A stretch of 64,000 nt of DNA from Acetobacter okinawensis (GCF_002153655.1 NZ_JOPJ01000002.1:109980-173979), one strand, 5' to 3'. Shown: positions 28,742 to 39,136, counted from the stretch's first letter. The notes: a model not told the origin generated them from the letters alone. Numbers and translations: made by a program.

Positions 28742-29902
28742 ATGAGCCGTTTCCACTGGACCTGTGAAAGTACTGATGGCGCAGCCCGTGCGGGCATGCT
28801 GCACACAGCCCACGGCCCCGTGGCCACGCCCACCTTTATGCCCGTAGGCACGGTTGGAACCGTCAAGGCCATGACCATGGATGCCGTGCGCTCCACCGGA
28901 GCAGGCATTGTGCTGGGCAACACCTACCACCTGATGCTCCGCCCCGGCGCGGCACGGGTACGCGCACTTGGCGGGCTGCACCGATTTATGGACTGGTCCG
29001 GCCCGATCCTGACCGATTCGGGGGGCTTTCAGGTCATGTCGCTGGGGGCCCTGCGACGGCTGGATCAGGACGGTGTGACCTTCCGCTCCCATATTGACGG
29101 CTCCGAACACCGGCTGACGCCTGAAAGCTCGACAGGCATCCAGCATGATCTGGACGCCACCATTACCATGTGTTTTGACGAGTGCCCCGCACTCCCCGCC
29201 CCGCCAGAGGCCATTGCCGCCTCCATGCGCCTGTCCATGCGCTGGGCCGCCCGCTCGCGCGAGGCTTACGTGCAGCGCACGGGTTACGGCCAGTTTGGCA
29301 TTGTGCAAGGCGGGACAGAAACCGACCTGCGGGCAGAAAGTGTAAAAGCCCTGACCGACATCGGGTTTGAAGGCTACGCCATTGGCGGGCTGGCTGTGGG
29401 CGAGGGGCAGGAGCTCATGTTCGCAACGCTGGACAGCACCACCCCCATCATGCCCACCGACAAGCCCCGTTACCTTATGGGGGTTGGCACCCCGGACGAC
29501 CTGCTCGGCAGTGTGCAACGCGGTGTGGACATGTTTGACTGCGTCATGCCCACCCGCGCAGGTCGCACCGCCCGCGCCTATACCGAGCGGGGAACACTCA
29601 ACCTGCGCAACGCCCGCCATGCCACGGACGCGCGCCCCATTTCCCCCCATTGCGACTGTCTGGCCTGCACGCGCCATAGCCGTGCCTATCTGCACCACCT
29701 GTTCCGCGCGAACGAGATTTTGGGCCCCATGCTGCTGACATGGCATAATATTGCCTATTATCAGCGCCTCATGCGCCAGATCCGGCAGGCTATCGTAGAC
29801 AAAAATCTGGACGCCACTGCGGCGCGCATGCGGGCAGAATGGGCAGCACAGGACTGGACAGAAGATGAGATGCCACAACCCCTCATCCCCCCCATACCGT
29901 AG
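28742..29902 (+). CDS. tgt: Queuine/preQ1 tRNA-guanine transglycosylase
   Basis: Tgt swaps guanine-34 of tRNAs (Asp, Asn, His, Tyr) for preQ1. The 386-residue enzyme from the ATG at 28742 shows [41 protein letters not shown] with a catalytic Asp, and [10 protein letters not shown]. The zinc motif [18 protein letters not shown], with Cys-x-Cys-x2-Cys and a downstream His, is intact. The longer in-frame upstream start (28580) would overlap queA. The gene sits between queA and queG as expected for queuosine biosynthesis. Confidence 0.96.
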   Translation: MSRFHWTCESTDGAARAGMLHTAHGPVATPTFMPVGTVGTVKAMTMDAVRSTGAGIVLGNTYHLMLRPGAARVRALGGLHRFMDWSGPILTDSGGFQVMSLGALRRLDQDGVTFRSHIDGSEHRLTPESSTGIQHDLDATITMCFDECPALPAPPEAIAASMRLSMRWAARSREAYVQRTGYGQFGIVQGGTETDLRAESVKALTDIGFEGYAIGGLAVGEGQELMFATLDSTTPIMPTDKPRYLMGVGTPDDLLGSVQRGVDMFDCVMPTRAGRTARAYTERGTLNLRNARHATDARPISPHCDCLACTRHSRAYLHHLFRANEILGPMLLTWHNIAYYQRLMRQIRQAIVDKNLDATAARMRAEWAAQDWTEDEMPQPLIPPIP

Positions 29903-29947
29903 CGCGCAGGCACACCGCACCATGCGCTCCGGGCCAGCCCTGCCACC

Positions 29948-31054
29948 ATGACAAACCCCTCCCCTCCGCCCCATGCAACAGGCACAGCGGACCCAGCCAC
30001 GCACCGCCTTGCCGAACGCATACGCAACAAGGCGCTGGAGTTGGGGTTTGACGCCATTGGTTTCTGCCCGGCCAGTCTTGGCCCCGAGGTGCGCCTGCGG
30101 TTGCAGGATTTTCTGGCAAACGGATACCACGGGCAGATGAACTGGCTGGCCGACCGCGCGGAACAACGCAGCCAGCCCACGGCCCTATGGCCCGATGCCC
30201 GCACGGTCATTGCCCTTGGCACATCCTACGCGCCGGAAGGGGATGCACTGGCCACATTGCACAAGCCCGGCTGCGGCAATATTTCGGTTTATGCCCGCCA
30301 CAGGGATTACCACGATGTGGTCAAGGGCATGCTCAAACATCTGGCGCAGTTTGTTGTGCGTGAGGGCAGGCAGGCCACTGCGGCCCCCGAGGTCAAGGTG
30401 TTTGTTGATACCGCTCCTGTGGCCGAAAAACCTCTGGCAGAAAAAGCGGGACTGGGCTGGGCTGGCAAACACACCAACCTTGTCTCCCGCCAGCATGGGA
30501 GCTGGCTGTTTTTAGGCGAAATCTACACAACGCTCGCCCTGCCATCCTCCCCCCCATCTGGCGGGGGGTGTGGCAGTTGCAGCCGCTGCCTGAGCGCCTG
30601 CCCCACACAGGCTTTTCCTGCCCCCTACCAGATGGATGCGCGGCGCTGCATCTCCTACCTGACCATAGAGCACGCAGGCCCCATTCCCGTAGCGCTGCGA
30701 CCGCTAATGGGCACGCATATTTACGGGTGCGATGACTGTCTGGCCGTGTGCCCATGGAACAGGTTTGCCAAGGCAAGCCAGCACATCAAACTCCAGCCCA
30801 GAGCAGAGCTTATCGCCCCGGACCTGGCAGAACTCAGCCAACTGGATGACCCCGCGTTCAGAACCCTGTTTTCGGGCTCTCCCATCAAACGCATCGGCCG
30901 CAACCGCTTTGTGCGCAATGTGCTGATTGCCATTGGCAATTCTGGCCTGCCCGCCCTGCTGCCCCATGCCCACACCCTGAGCATGGACCCCGACCCGGTC
31001 GTACGCGATGCCGCACTCTGGGCCATTGAACAGCTTGAAGGCCGCACCACATGA
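29948..31054 (+). CDS. queG: Epoxyqueuosine reductase
   Basis: QueG uses cobalamin and two [4Fe-4S] clusters to reduce epoxyqueuosine to queuosine, the final step. The 368-residue protein has an N-terminal cobalamin-binding region ([14 protein letters not shown]), the first cluster motif [16 protein letters not shown], the second motif [15 protein letters not shown], and a C-terminal HEAT-like repeat ([19 protein letters not shown]). All eight cluster cysteines are visible. With queA and tgt it completes a queuosine operon. The following gene overlaps it by 4 bases. Confidence 0.95.
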   Translation: MTNPSPPPHATGTADPATHRLAERIRNKALELGFDAIGFCPASLGPEVRLRLQDFLANGYHGQMNWLADRAEQRSQPTALWPDARTVIALGTSYAPEGDALATLHKPGCGNISVYARHRDYHDVVKGMLKHLAQFVVREGRQATAAPEVKVFVDTAPVAEKPLAEKAGLGWAGKHTNLVSRQHGSWLFLGEIYTTLALPSSPPSGGGCGSCSRCLSACPTQAFPAPYQMDARRCISYLTIEHAGPIPVALRPLMGTHIYGCDDCLAVCPWNRFAKASQHIKLQPRAELIAPDLAELSQLDDPAFRTLFSGSPIKRIGRNRFVRNVLIAIGNSGLPALLPHAHTLSMDPDPVVRDAALWAIEQLEGRTT

Positions 31055-31299
31055 GCAGGCATTTACGAAAGCGTAGCCTGATTCTGGCCGGGCATGATAC
31101 CAGCGTTGCGCTCGAACCCGCCTTCTGGGCTGTGCTTGAGCGTATGATTGCTCACCAGCACATCACGCTGGTGCAACTGGTTACTCAGGTTGACGCCCAG
31201 CGCGCGCCCGACCAGTCCCTTGCATCCGCCCTGCGGGTCAGCGCGCTGGAATGGCTTGAGCAGCAGGTGGAAACACACATGCGCACGCCATCCCCTTAG
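31051..31299 (+). CDS. Ribbon-helix-helix domain protein
   Basis: The 82-residue protein starts at the ATGA overlap with queG. It fits the RHH_4-type pattern: a basic N-terminus [23 protein letters not shown] followed by two helices ([17 protein letters not shown] and [18 protein letters not shown]). Small RHH proteins of this group usually act as DNA-binding regulators, but targets cannot be inferred. Coupling to the queuosine operon may only reflect gene packing. Confidence 0.82.
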   Translation: MSRHLRKRSLILAGHDTSVALEPAFWAVLERMIAHQHITLVQLVTQVDAQRAPDQSLASALRVSALEWLEQQVETHMRTPSP

Positions 31300-32168
31300 C
31301 CCGCCAGACGACCCTCAACCGTGGTCACACACTGCCCACCGACCTGCACCGCGCCATCAGGCCCCACCGACACCACCAGCCGCCCCGCGCGCCCCACGCA
31401 ATGCCCCTGCGTGGCATTGTACCGGACCAGACCGGGTGGCAGCAGGCCATGTGTGTGCCTAAAGACAGCAACACTCCCATTACCGCTGCCGCACACGGGG
31501 TCCTCGTTCACTCCCTGCGATGCGGCAAAGGAGCGGACCTCTATATCCGCCAGCGTATGCGCATGATTGGCGAACACACTGATCCCCGTTACACCAAGGC
31601 GCTGTTCAAATATTTTTGCCCGCCCGAAATCAGGCGTAAGCGCGAGCAACTGCGCCACATCCACCACGCGGGCGACAACCCACACCGGCCCGACATCAAC
31701 CCGCAACGGGGCGGCTGCACGGTCCACGCTCACCCCCAGAATAGCCTCAAGCTCCTCTGTATCCGCAGCACTCAAAGCCTGCTGTGTTGCTGGGGGGAGA
31801 GAGAAATATAAATGACGCTCAGCACCACTCCCCTCCACCCGTAGTGCTACAAGACCAACGCCACATTCCTGCACCAGCCGCCCATCCCGTGGCGTGGCGC
31901 GCCCTGCCTCCAGTATGGCATGGGCACTTCCCAGTGTGGGATGGCCTGCAAAGGGCAGTTCGCTCCGGGGGGTAAAAATACGCAGTCTGTAGTCTGCTCC
32001 CTCAGCCCGGGGTGGCAGCACAAAGGTTGTTTCAGACAGGTTGGTCCAACTGGCTATTGCCTGCATGGCCTGCGTATCCAACCCCTGAGCGTCCAGCACC
32101 ACAGCCACCGGATTACCGGCAAAAGACGTCTGGGTAAAAACATCCACAACTTTATACGCGTATTTCAT
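31296..32168 (-). CDS. PhzF family isomerase
   Basis: PhzF-fold proteins are isomerases or epimerases with a diaminopimelate-epimerase-like double barrel. The 290-residue protein starts at the ATG at 32168. Signatures are DVFTQTSFAGNPVAVVLD, the catalytic Glu in SWTNLSETTFVLPP, GHPTLGSAHAIL, and the C-terminal DPVCGSGNGSVAVF loop. It follows panE on the minus strand by 22 bases. There are no phenazine genes around it, so the specific substrate is unknown. Confidence 0.92.
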   Translation of the reverse strand: MKYAYKVVDVFTQTSFAGNPVAVVLDAQGLDTQAMQAIASWTNLSETTFVLPPRAEGADYRLRIFTPRSELPFAGHPTLGSAHAILEAGRATPRDGRLVQECGVGLVALRVEGSGAERHLYFSLPPATQQALSAADTEELEAILGVSVDRAAAPLRVDVGPVWVVARVVDVAQLLALTPDFGRAKIFEQRLGVTGISVFANHAHTLADIEVRSFAASQGVNEDPVCGSGNGSVAVFRHTHGLLPPGLVRYNATQGHCVGRAGRLVVSVGPDGAVQVGGQCVTTVEGRLAG

Positions 32169-32190
32169 AAGGTTTCCCGTTCCAACCGCC

Positions 32191-33138
32191 TTACCGAGGA
32201 CCAGAATGACCCGCTCCCTGCGTGGGTCTGATCGCACGCAGCAGGCCAAGAAGCAGACGGTTCAAAGGCACATCCAGCCCATGCCGCTCAGCCGCGCGTA
32301 CAATGGCGCCGGTTATGGCGTCATACTCCAAAAGACGCCCTGCCTGCCGGTCCTGTAGCATGGAGGTCATGCTCTGCGGCGGCACACTCTGGAGCCATGC
32401 AAGGCTCTCGTCCACATGCTGCTCGGTCAACGCCGCACCTTCCGCCTGCCCGACACGGAGCACCTCGACCATGATCTGGCGCGCACTGGCAGCAAGGGCC
32501 GGGTCGTGCAGCACCCCGGTCGTGCGGCCACTCAGGGCCGTCAATGGGTTGGCGGCACTGTTGGCCAGCAGCTTGGTCCATACGATGGTGGTCATATCTG
32601 CCGTGGTCTGGGTGCGCAGCCCGCCCTGTTGCAGGGCCTGTACCACATCCTGCACATCTGCCTGTGCGGGCAGGCAGATGTCCACCGCACCGATTCGGCG
32701 TAGGACCGTGTGCCCCGGCGCCAACCGCTCTGCGTTAAAATAGACAATGGCAGGCACGGCACTGGCCTCGGGCGCATATGCAGCAATGCGCGCACGGTGT
32801 TCCAGACCATTCTGGGCAACCAGAATACGCCTGCCCGGTTGATTGAACGCAGCAATCCACCCCGCCACATCCGCCGTCTGGTGCGCCTTGACCGCCACAA
32901 TAGCCAGCGTGCATGCCCCCACATTGGCCGCAGTGTGCGCGTGTGTGACGGCACATGCCGTTGTGTCCGCGCCTTCGGTTACATCCAGCCGCGCAAACGG
33001 GGCACGCGCACCGCACACCCTTACCTCCCACCCGGCACGGGCAAGAGCACCCGCCATAACCAGCCCGACCGCGCCAGCCCCGATCAGGGCGACAGTCGGC
33101 CGCGCAGGGGCAGGTCCGGGTGCTGTGTGTGTGCTCAT
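32191..33138 (-). CDS. 2-dehydropantoate 2-reductase family (PanE/ApbA-like)
   Basis: PanE reduces ketopantoate with NADPH on the pantothenate/CoA pathway. The 315-residue protein starts with the ATG at 33138 and has a Rossmann fold with VALIGAGAVGLVMAGALARAG. Next come CTLAIVAVKAHQTADVA, the ILVAQNGLEHRA strand, TIVWTKLLANSAANPLTALSG with the catalytic Lys, and MLQDRQAGRLLEYDAITGA. ApbA family members can have other ketoacid substrates. It is divergent from the DjlA-like gene. Confidence 0.85.
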   Translation of the reverse strand: MSTHTAPGPAPARPTVALIGAGAVGLVMAGALARAGWEVRVCGARAPFARLDVTEGADTTACAVTHAHTAANVGACTLAIVAVKAHQTADVAGWIAAFNQPGRRILVAQNGLEHRARIAAYAPEASAVPAIVYFNAERLAPGHTVLRRIGAVDICLPAQADVQDVVQALQQGGLRTQTTADMTTIVWTKLLANSAANPLTALSGRTTGVLHDPALAASARQIMVEVLRVGQAEGAALTEQHVDESLAWLQSVPPQSMTSMLQDRQAGRLLEYDAITGAIVRAAERHGLDVPLNRLLLGLLRAIRPTQGAGHSGPR

Positions 33139-33242
33139 ACCCTCTCTCTTCATTTTACGCGGTTCATCACAAATACGATTTGGGCACATTGCTGCCCAGC
33201 TTTTGCGCTACCCCTACCCGCACTAGGGTTTAACACCAGAAC

Positions 33243-34085
33243 ATGATAAAAGAGTTTATGGCGATTTGGGGCAAAATATTTGGCGGAGTGACCGGCTTTG
33301 CCGTTGGCGGGCCACTCGGTGCCGCTTTGGGCACGGCTTTGGGCCATGCTGCGGACAATGGCACATTGCTGCACCCGCCCGCTGTTGGCTGGAGCGACCG
33401 CTGGGCCGCCCGTGCGCGCCCGGACCCCAACGGGGCCGCAGCCTTTGTAGCCGCCAAACTGGCCGCGACATTGGGCAAAAAAGACCAGCTTTACGGGCTG
33501 ACCTGCGTGATCCTGTGCGCCAAGCTTGCCAAATGCGATGCACCGGTCAACCGGCGGGAGATCAACGCCTTTAAAAACCGCTTCCGTGTGCCCGATGAGA
33601 ACATGCGCGACATTGGCCGCCTGTTTGACATGGCCCGGCAAAGAACCGACGATTACGAGGCCTTCGCCCGTGAACTCGGGCAGGCTTACGGCAAGGACAA
33701 ACCCCCGCTGGAAGACCTGATGGGGACCCTGTTTGCCATTGCCCGCGCCGATCTGGCAGATGATGAACCTCTGGCACCTGAAGAGCTGCGCTTTCTCAAA
33801 CGCGTGCATGCCCTGTTCGGGCTGGGGCGCGGGGCGTGGGAGCGGGCGGAACAGGGCCGCGCCCGAGCCAGCATGGGGGAAGATGACGCCTACACCGTTA
33901 TGGGGGTCAGCGCCTCCCTCTCCAACGAGGAGTTGCGCACGCACTGGAAAAAACTCGTCCGGCAATACCACCCGGACATTCTGGCCGCCCGCAATGCCAG
34001 CGCGGAAGAGGTGCAGGTTGCCTCCGTCCGCATATCCAGAATCAACGCGGCATGGGATATTATCAAGCGTGAGCGCGGGCTGTAA
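33243..34085 (+). CDS. DjlA-like membrane-anchored J-domain co-chaperone
   Basis: The 280-residue protein combines a glycine-rich N-terminal membrane segment (about residues 8-35, IWGKIFGGVTGFAVGGPLGAAL), a TerB-like helical middle and a C-terminal J domain. The J domain shows YTVMGVSASLSNEELRTHWK and RQYHPDILAARNA, with the HPD signature as QYHPD. DjlA-type proteins stimulate DnaK ATPase at the membrane. The start ATG at 33243 has a purine-poor upstream region, and the internal ATG at 33258 is an alternative. Confidence 0.85.
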   Translation: MIKEFMAIWGKIFGGVTGFAVGGPLGAALGTALGHAADNGTLLHPPAVGWSDRWAARARPDPNGAAAFVAAKLAATLGKKDQLYGLTCVILCAKLAKCDAPVNRREINAFKNRFRVPDENMRDIGRLFDMARQRTDDYEAFARELGQAYGKDKPPLEDLMGTLFAIARADLADDEPLAPEELRFLKRVHALFGLGRGAWERAEQGRARASMGEDDAYTVMGVSASLSNEELRTHWKKLVRQYHPDILAARNASAEEVQVASVRISRINAAWDIIKRERGL

Positions 34086-34328
34086 AACCGGAGTCCCAAC
34101 CTGCCATCACATCCTGAGCAGGATGTGCGACTTTCTGGCAACAGCAGTTGCAAAAACCTAGACTTCCCGGCTAAAAGACAACATGCAAAGGGCTGTATTT
34201 TGTCCCCTGCCCTCTACGCAGAGAAGCCCTGCCATTGCACCCTGCGTTTCTCATGGTAGAGAAGGCAGCAATAAACAGGTCTGCCCGGCAGGCCATGCGG
34301 ACGTCACAAGGCAAAGGTAAAGGTGGCA

Positions 34329-35177
34329 ATGATTTCAGGACGGAACGGCTCACGGCTCCGCCCTCGCGCGCAGGATCAGAACGATCAGACGCGGGAAGGT
34401 TCCTCGGTACATCGCCGTTTCCGTCTGGGAACACTCTGCCTTGGTCTTGTGCTGGTCGGCACAACGGGGTGTAGCTCCATAAAAGCCCCCGTTCCCAAAG
34501 ACCCGGACGCCCTGGCCGAATACAAGGCCGCAAACGACCCGTACGAGCCGTTGAACCGCAAGGTGTTCAACCTGACCATGAAGTTTGACAAATGGGCCCT
34601 CCGCCCAGCTGCCAAGGCCTATGTGTGGGCCGTGCCGCGCCCGGTACGCAACTCGCTCGGCAACATGATTACCACCATGAACGAACCCTCCGTCTTCTTT
34701 AACGACGTCGGGGCCGGCAAACCCCGCCGTGCAGGGGACTCGTTCGTGCGCTGGTGCATCAACATGACCGTAGGTGTGGGCGGACTGATTGACGTGGCCA
34801 AAATGGCTGGCTTCCCGCACCATGACAACGATGCAGGCCTGACCATGGCCAACTGGGGTATTTCCTCCGGTCCTTACCTGTTCCTGCCCATGGGGCCATC
34901 CTCCTTCCGTGATGGTATTGGCTACGGCATTGATCAGGGCCTGTCCCCATGGGATTACGTGCCGCGTGGCTACGGGCTTGTCAGCTTTAACTGGGCTTAC
35001 AATATGATGGGCGTGGTGCACGGTCGCTCCGAGCATCTGGAAGATCTGGATGCCCTGCAGCGCGATGCGCTGGACCCCTACGCCACCATCCGCAGCGCAT
35101 ACCAGCAGCAGCGCAAGGCACAGGCCGAGGCCATTAAAAATGACCACCGCGCCACCGTGCCCGACTGGTATCAATAA
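34329..35177 (+). CDS. mlaA: MlaA (VacJ) phospholipid-binding lipoprotein
   Basis: MlaA is the outer-membrane lipoprotein that removes mislocalised phospholipids from the outer leaflet and hands them to MlaC. From the ATG at 34329 (AAAGG six bases upstream) it is 282 residues. An upstream GTG at 34323 is possible. The lipobox is LVGTTGCSS, and NDPYEPLNRKVFNLT begins the helical MlaA fold. The hydrophobic pore helices (FVRWCINMTVGVGGLIDVA) follow. It is 25 bases before mlaC. Confidence 0.93.
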   Translation: MISGRNGSRLRPRAQDQNDQTREGSSVHRRFRLGTLCLGLVLVGTTGCSSIKAPVPKDPDALAEYKAANDPYEPLNRKVFNLTMKFDKWALRPAAKAYVWAVPRPVRNSLGNMITTMNEPSVFFNDVGAGKPRRAGDSFVRWCINMTVGVGGLIDVAKMAGFPHHDNDAGLTMANWGISSGPYLFLPMGPSSFRDGIGYGIDQGLSPWDYVPRGYGLVSFNWAYNMMGVVHGRSEHLEDLDALQRDALDPYATIRSAYQQQRKAQAEAIKNDHRATVPDWYQ

Positions 35178-35202
35178 CTAACAACAAGAAGGTAGCGCAG
35201 AC

Positions 35203-35826
35203 ATGAAACTCCTTTCTGGTCGTCGTATTGTTCTTGCCACTCTGGCCCTGACATGCGCCAGCGGACTGTTTGCACTGCCTGCCCGTGCAGCGGATAACGC
35301 CAAGCAGTTCATTCAGGGTTTTGGCACCCAGCTTGTTGCCATTGTCAACAGCCCCGTGCCCCTGCCTGAAAAGAAAGCCAAAGTGCTTCCTCTTGTTCAG
35401 AAAAACGTGGATATTGACGGCATTGGTCGCTACTGCCTTGGCCGTTACTGGAAAATTGCCACCCCGGAACAGCGGCAGCATTATCTGGCCCTCTTCCACG
35501 AAGTGCTGGTCAACGCCATTACCGACAAGCTTGGTGAATACCGTGGCGTAAGCTTTACCATCGGGGATGTGACCAAATCGGGTGGAGAAGATTCCGTTAA
35601 CGCCATTCTCACACGCCCCCAGCAGCCCCCTGCCTCCATGCAGTGGATTGTTGGCTATGACAACGGGCAGCCACAGGTTGTGGACGTGATCGGTGAAGGG
35701 GCAAGCCTGCGCCTGACCCAGCGTAACGACTACTCCTCCTTTATTGCCCGTAACGGTGGCAGCGTGGACACACTGCTGGTCGCCTTGCAAAAACAGTTGG
35801 ACCGTCACGCTCAGGCAGCCAACTGA
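35203..35826 (+). CDS. mlaC: MlaC periplasmic phospholipid shuttle
   Basis: MlaC (Ttg2D family) carries phospholipid across the periplasm between MlaA and the MlaFEDB complex. The 207-residue protein has a signal peptide (residues about 1-27, MKLLSGRRIVLATLALTCAS) ending near ARAAD. The domain contains NSPVPLPEKKAKVLPLVQKN, YCLGRYWKIATPEQRQHYLALFHEVLVN and QWIVGYDNGQPQVVDVIGEGASL. It lies directly downstream of mlaA and is followed by a strong terminator, so mlaA-mlaC is one unit. Confidence 0.92.
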   Translation: MKLLSGRRIVLATLALTCASGLFALPARAADNAKQFIQGFGTQLVAIVNSPVPLPEKKAKVLPLVQKNVDIDGIGRYCLGRYWKIATPEQRQHYLALFHEVLVNAITDKLGEYRGVSFTIGDVTKSGGEDSVNAILTRPQQPPASMQWIVGYDNGQPQVVDVIGEGASLRLTQRNDYSSFIARNGGSVDTLLVALQKQLDRHAQAAN

Positions 35827-35859
35827 GCGTATAAAAAACGCACCAGTCAGTCTGGTAGA

Positions 35860-35884
35860 AAGCACCCGAAAGGGTGCTTTTTTT
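35860..35884 (+). terminator. Rho-independent terminator of mlaA-mlaC
   Basis: AAGCACCC at 35860-35867 and GGGTGCTT at 35872-35879 form an 8-bp stem with a GAAA tetraloop and a T-run from 35878. It ends the mlaA-mlaC operon. The convergent acetyltransferase gene stops at 35883, inside the T-run. Confidence 0.92.
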
Positions 35885-36380
35885 ATGCGCGCTTGCTCTC
35901 GTACACCATCATTGTCTGTCCGTTTCTGGCAAATGTCTCGCAGACATGCATACCAATACTGCCCAGAATGGTACGGGAGGCCACATTGCTCTCTGACGCC
36001 ACGGCAATAACCCTGTGCAAGCCTGCATCATGCGCAAAGTTCAATGCCGCATTGGCAGCCTCACGCGCAATGCCGCGCCCGCGCGCGCTTGCAAACAGAG
36101 CAAAGCGCAGACCAAACCCACGACCATCCGGTCGGTCATGGATGCCGGTCATACCCACAAACTGGCCATTTTCATGAATGGTAAAAATACCAACGCGATG
36201 GCATGCCCAAAATGCAATGTCATCTGCCATTTCGCGCTCTGCCTGCTGGCGGGTGCAAACCCCGCCCAGCATCTGGCCAAAAGCGCCGCCATCGGCCTTC
36301 AGGCGCACCATATCCTCCATATCCCGCCACGTAACGGGTTTAAGGAGCAGGCGTGGTGTTCTGACCGAGCGTAAATCCAT
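35883..36380 (-). CDS. GNAT family N-acetyltransferase (RimJ/RimL-like)
   Basis: The 165-residue protein has the GNAT fold with RLLLKPVTWRDMEDMVRLK at the start. The acetyl-CoA-binding segment is LFASARGRGIAREAANAALNFAHDAG, and ASRTILGSIGMHVCETF is the usual C-terminal strand. The RimJ/RimL type acetylates protein N-termini or small molecules, and the acceptor is unknown. The stop lies within the mlaC terminator, so the two genes are convergent. Confidence 0.88.
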   Translation of the reverse strand: MDLRSVRTPRLLLKPVTWRDMEDMVRLKADGGAFGQMLGGVCTRQQAEREMADDIAFWACHRVGIFTIHENGQFVGMTGIHDRPDGRGFGLRFALFASARGRGIAREAANAALNFAHDAGLHRVIAVASESNVASRTILGSIGMHVCETFARNGQTMMVYESKRA

Positions 36381-36438
36381 TGCTCAGCCCCCGCAGCGGA
36401 GGAAGGCCCCCTGATGGAGCCCCCATGCCCGCATGCCC

Positions 36439-38118
36439 TTAACGGGCAAGCGGTTTGTAATGGATACGTCCGGGTTCGGTTGCATCCGGGCCAAGACGAC
36501 GGCGTTTGTCTTCTTCATAAGCCTGGAAGTTACCCTCAAACCACTCAACGTGGGAATCGCCTTCAAACGCGAGAATATGCGTAGCCAGACGGTCCAGGAA
36601 CCAGCGGTCATGGGAGATAACCACGGCGCAGCCTGCAAACTCGGCCAGAGCATCTTCCAGAGCGCGCAGCGTATCCACGTCCAGATCGTTGGTCGGTTCG
36701 TCAAGCAGGATCACGTTGCTTTCCTGGCGAAGCATTTTAGCCAGATGCACACGGTTGCGCTCCCCGCCCGAGAGCACACCAACTTTTTTCTGCTGGTCGG
36801 ACCCTTTGAAGTTAAAGGCCCCTACGTACGCGCGCGACGGCACAGCCCGCTTGCCCAAGTAGATCACATCCGTCCCGCCCGAGATTTCTTCCCACACGGT
36901 TTTATCGGGGGACAGGTCATCACGCGACTGGTCAACGTAGCCGAGCTTGACCGTCTCACCGATTTTCAACTCACCTGAATCGGGTTTGTCCTGCCCGATA
37001 ATCATTTTGAACAGCGTGGACTTACCAGCACCATTCGGCCCGATAACACCCACAATGCCGCCCGGTGGCAGCTTGAAGTTCAGATTATCAATCAGCAGCC
37101 GGTCCCCAAACCCTTTGGTCAGGTTGTCGGCCTCGATCACCGTACCGCCAAGGCGCGGGCCGGGGGGGATAACAATGTCGGCCACACCGCCCACACGCTC
37201 GGCACTTGCGGCCAGCATTTCCTCATACTTGGCAATACGGGCTTTGCTTTTGCTCTGGCGGGCCTTGGGGCTGGCGTTAATCCACTCCTGCTCGGCAGCA
37301 AGGGCACGCTGGCGGGCACTTTCTTCCTTTTCTTCCTGCGACAGGCGCTTACGCTTCTGTTCCAGCCAGGAGGAATAATTGCCCTCGAACGGGATGCCGC
37401 GACCGCGCTCGATTTCCAAAATCCAGTTGGTCACGTTATCCAGGAAGTAACGGTCATGGGTAATGACCATCACCGTGCCATCGTAGTCACGCAGGGTTTT
37501 TTCCAGCCATGCAACGCTTTCTGCGTCCAGATGGTTGGTCGGTTCGTCAAGCAGCAGAAGGTCTGGTTTTTCCAGCAGCAGGCGGCACAGAGCGACCCGG
37601 CGGCACTCCCCCCCGGACAGTTTTTCTACCGAACTGTCCGCAGGTGGGCAGCGCAGGGCGTCCAGTGCGATCTCCAGCTTGCGGTCCAGCTCCCAGCCGT
37701 CACCCGCATCAATTTTTTCCTGCAATTCGGCCTGTTCGGCCAGCAGGGCGTTCATTTCGTCGTCTTCCATGGGTTCGGCAAAACGGGCAGAAATTTCGTT
37801 AAAACGATCTACCGCTTTTTTGAGTTCACCAAAGCCCAGAGCAACGTTTTCCCCCACGGTCAGCTTGGGGTCCAGTTGGGGTTCCTGCTCCAGATAGCCA
37901 ACGCGCGCGCCTTCAGCCGCCCAGGCTTCGCCCCCGAATTCCTTATCGAGTCCAGCCATGATCTTGAGCAGGGTGGACTTACCCGCGCCGTTCACACCCA
38001 GAATACCGATCTTGGCACCCGGCACGAAGGACAGGGTAATCCCCTTGAACACTTCGCGCCCACCGGGATAGGACTTTGTCAGATCCTTCATCACATAGAC
38101 GTATTGATAAGATGCCAT
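36439..38118 (-). CDS. ettA: Energy-dependent translational throttle protein EttA (ABC-F)
   Basis: EttA binds the ribosomal E site and gates the first elongation steps according to the ATP/ADP ratio. The 559-residue ABC-F protein has two tandem ATPases. The first has Walker [10 protein letters not shown] (41-49), signature [11 protein letters not shown] and [12 protein letters not shown]. The second has [20 protein letters not shown] and [12 protein letters not shown]. The interdomain linker (about residues 240-300, basic and helical) and the short C-terminal tail match EttA length. It is monocistronic. Confidence 0.95.
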   Translation of the reverse strand: MASYQYVYVMKDLTKSYPGGREVFKGITLSFVPGAKIGILGVNGAGKSTLLKIMAGLDKEFGGEAWAAEGARVGYLEQEPQLDPKLTVGENVALGFGELKKAVDRFNEISARFAEPMEDDEMNALLAEQAELQEKIDAGDGWELDRKLEIALDALRCPPADSSVEKLSGGECRRVALCRLLLEKPDLLLLDEPTNHLDAESVAWLEKTLRDYDGTVMVITHDRYFLDNVTNWILEIERGRGIPFEGNYSSWLEQKRKRLSQEEKEESARQRALAAEQEWINASPKARQSKSKARIAKYEEMLAASAERVGGVADIVIPPGPRLGGTVIEADNLTKGFGDRLLIDNLNFKLPPGGIVGVIGPNGAGKSTLFKMIIGQDKPDSGELKIGETVKLGYVDQSRDDLSPDKTVWEEISGGTDVIYLGKRAVPSRAYVGAFNFKGSDQQKKVGVLSGGERNRVHLAKMLRQESNVILLDEPTNDLDVDTLRALEDALAEFAGCAVVISHDRWFLDRLATHILAFEGDSHVEWFEGNFQAYEEDKRRRLGPDATEPGRIHYKPLAR

Positions 38119-38194
38119 GATGATGAACCCCCGTTATGCGGAACAGACTGAAAAAATGAAGTGGTCACAGGCAGCGCGACTGGCTGGAACAGCC

Positions 38195-38268
38195 TGCGCC
38201 CGGCAGGACTTGAACCCGCAACCAAGCCGTTATGAGCGGCCCGCTCTAACCAATTGAGCTACGGGCGC
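38195..38268 (-). tRNA. tRNA-Ile(CAU), lysidine type
   Basis: The minus strand folds as a 74-nt cloverleaf with a GCGCCCG/CGGGCGC acceptor stem. The anticodon loop CTCATAA places CAU at 38234-38232, and the T arm reads GGGTTCAAGTCC. The CTTGGTTG variable region and the arm sequences match bacterial tRNA-Ile2 rather than elongator or initiator Met, so it would need TilS lysidine modification. CCA is not encoded. Confidence 0.82.
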
Positions 38269-38426
38269 GCAGGCGAGTATCTGATTACGCAACCAGAGCG
38301 GTTTGGCAAGGGTCTGAGGCAGGAAAATCCATATATTGCCCGTTTATACTCCAGCCCTTGGCAAGCAGCGGACGGGCGGATAGGGTCTGGAACATTCTCT
38401 CTTATTTACTGGCTGGAGCAGTGCTC

Positions 38427-38954
38427 ATGGACGTTTCCAAACTTTCTCCCGGCAAGGATGTTCCCTTTGACATCAATGTCGTGATTGAAATCCCGCAGGG
38501 TTCCTCGGTCAAATACGAAATTGACAAAGAAAGCGGCGCTCTGTTCGTTGACCGTTTTCTGTTCACGCCCATGGCCTACCCGACGGCTTACGGCTTTATT
38601 CCCAACACGCTGGCTGCTGATGGCGACCCCACGGATGCGCTGGTCCTGACCCCCACCAACGTCGTACCCGGCAGCGTGATCCGCGCACGCCCCATTGGCG
38701 TGCTGAAGATGGAAGACGAATCCGGTCAGGACGAAAAGATCATCTGCGTCCCCCACGACAAGGTGCACCCCGAGTTCTCCAAAGTGGAAACCATTGCGGA
38801 CCTGCCCGAAATTACGGTCAAGGCCATTGAGCACTTTTTTACCCGCTACAAAGACCTTGAAAAAGGCAAGTGGGTCAAAGTGACCGGCTGGGGCACAAAG
38901 GAAGAAGCAGGCTCCTTCATCCTCAAGGCTCTGGAAGCCGCAAAAACCAAATAA
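38427..38954 (+). CDS. ppa: Inorganic pyrophosphatase
   Basis: This soluble family I pyrophosphatase drives biosynthetic reactions by hydrolysing PPi. The 175-residue protein from the ATG at 38427 shows VVIEIPQGSSVKYE, the Mg-binding DGDPTDALVLTP loop, IGVLKMEDESGQDEKI and VHPEFSKVETIADLPE. It ends with YKDLEKGKWVKVTGW. All residues around the metal site appear intact. The longer frame from 38358 starts near the tRNA and lacks a ribosome site. Confidence 0.96.
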   Translation: MDVSKLSPGKDVPFDINVVIEIPQGSSVKYEIDKESGALFVDRFLFTPMAYPTAYGFIPNTLAADGDPTDALVLTPTNVVPGSVIRARPIGVLKMEDESGQDEKIICVPHDKVHPEFSKVETIADLPEITVKAIEHFFTRYKDLEKGKWVKVTGWGTKEEAGSFILKALEAAKTK

Positions 38955-39136
38955 GGCTTCTGCGCCTTATACCAGAACGGCATGGTGGCCCATTGCGCCA
39001 CCATGCCCGCAGGCTGCCCCGCAATCACACCCAAGGTGTGAGATATATTGCAAGCATTGCAGATTATCAGCCTGCCAGTTTTACGCCATGCTCTGAACAA
39101 CACTCTAAAACACACATGTTTTGACGGTGACTGTTC

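Noticed and set aside
28718..30166. Minus-strand ORF of 482 codons
   Set aside because: It is antisense to tgt and queG, both with intact catalytic and Fe-S motifs.
31296..33138. PhzF plus PanE as a phenazine or pantothenate operon
   Set aside because: No other phenazine or pantothenate genes are present. They are probably only adjacent housekeeping enzymes.
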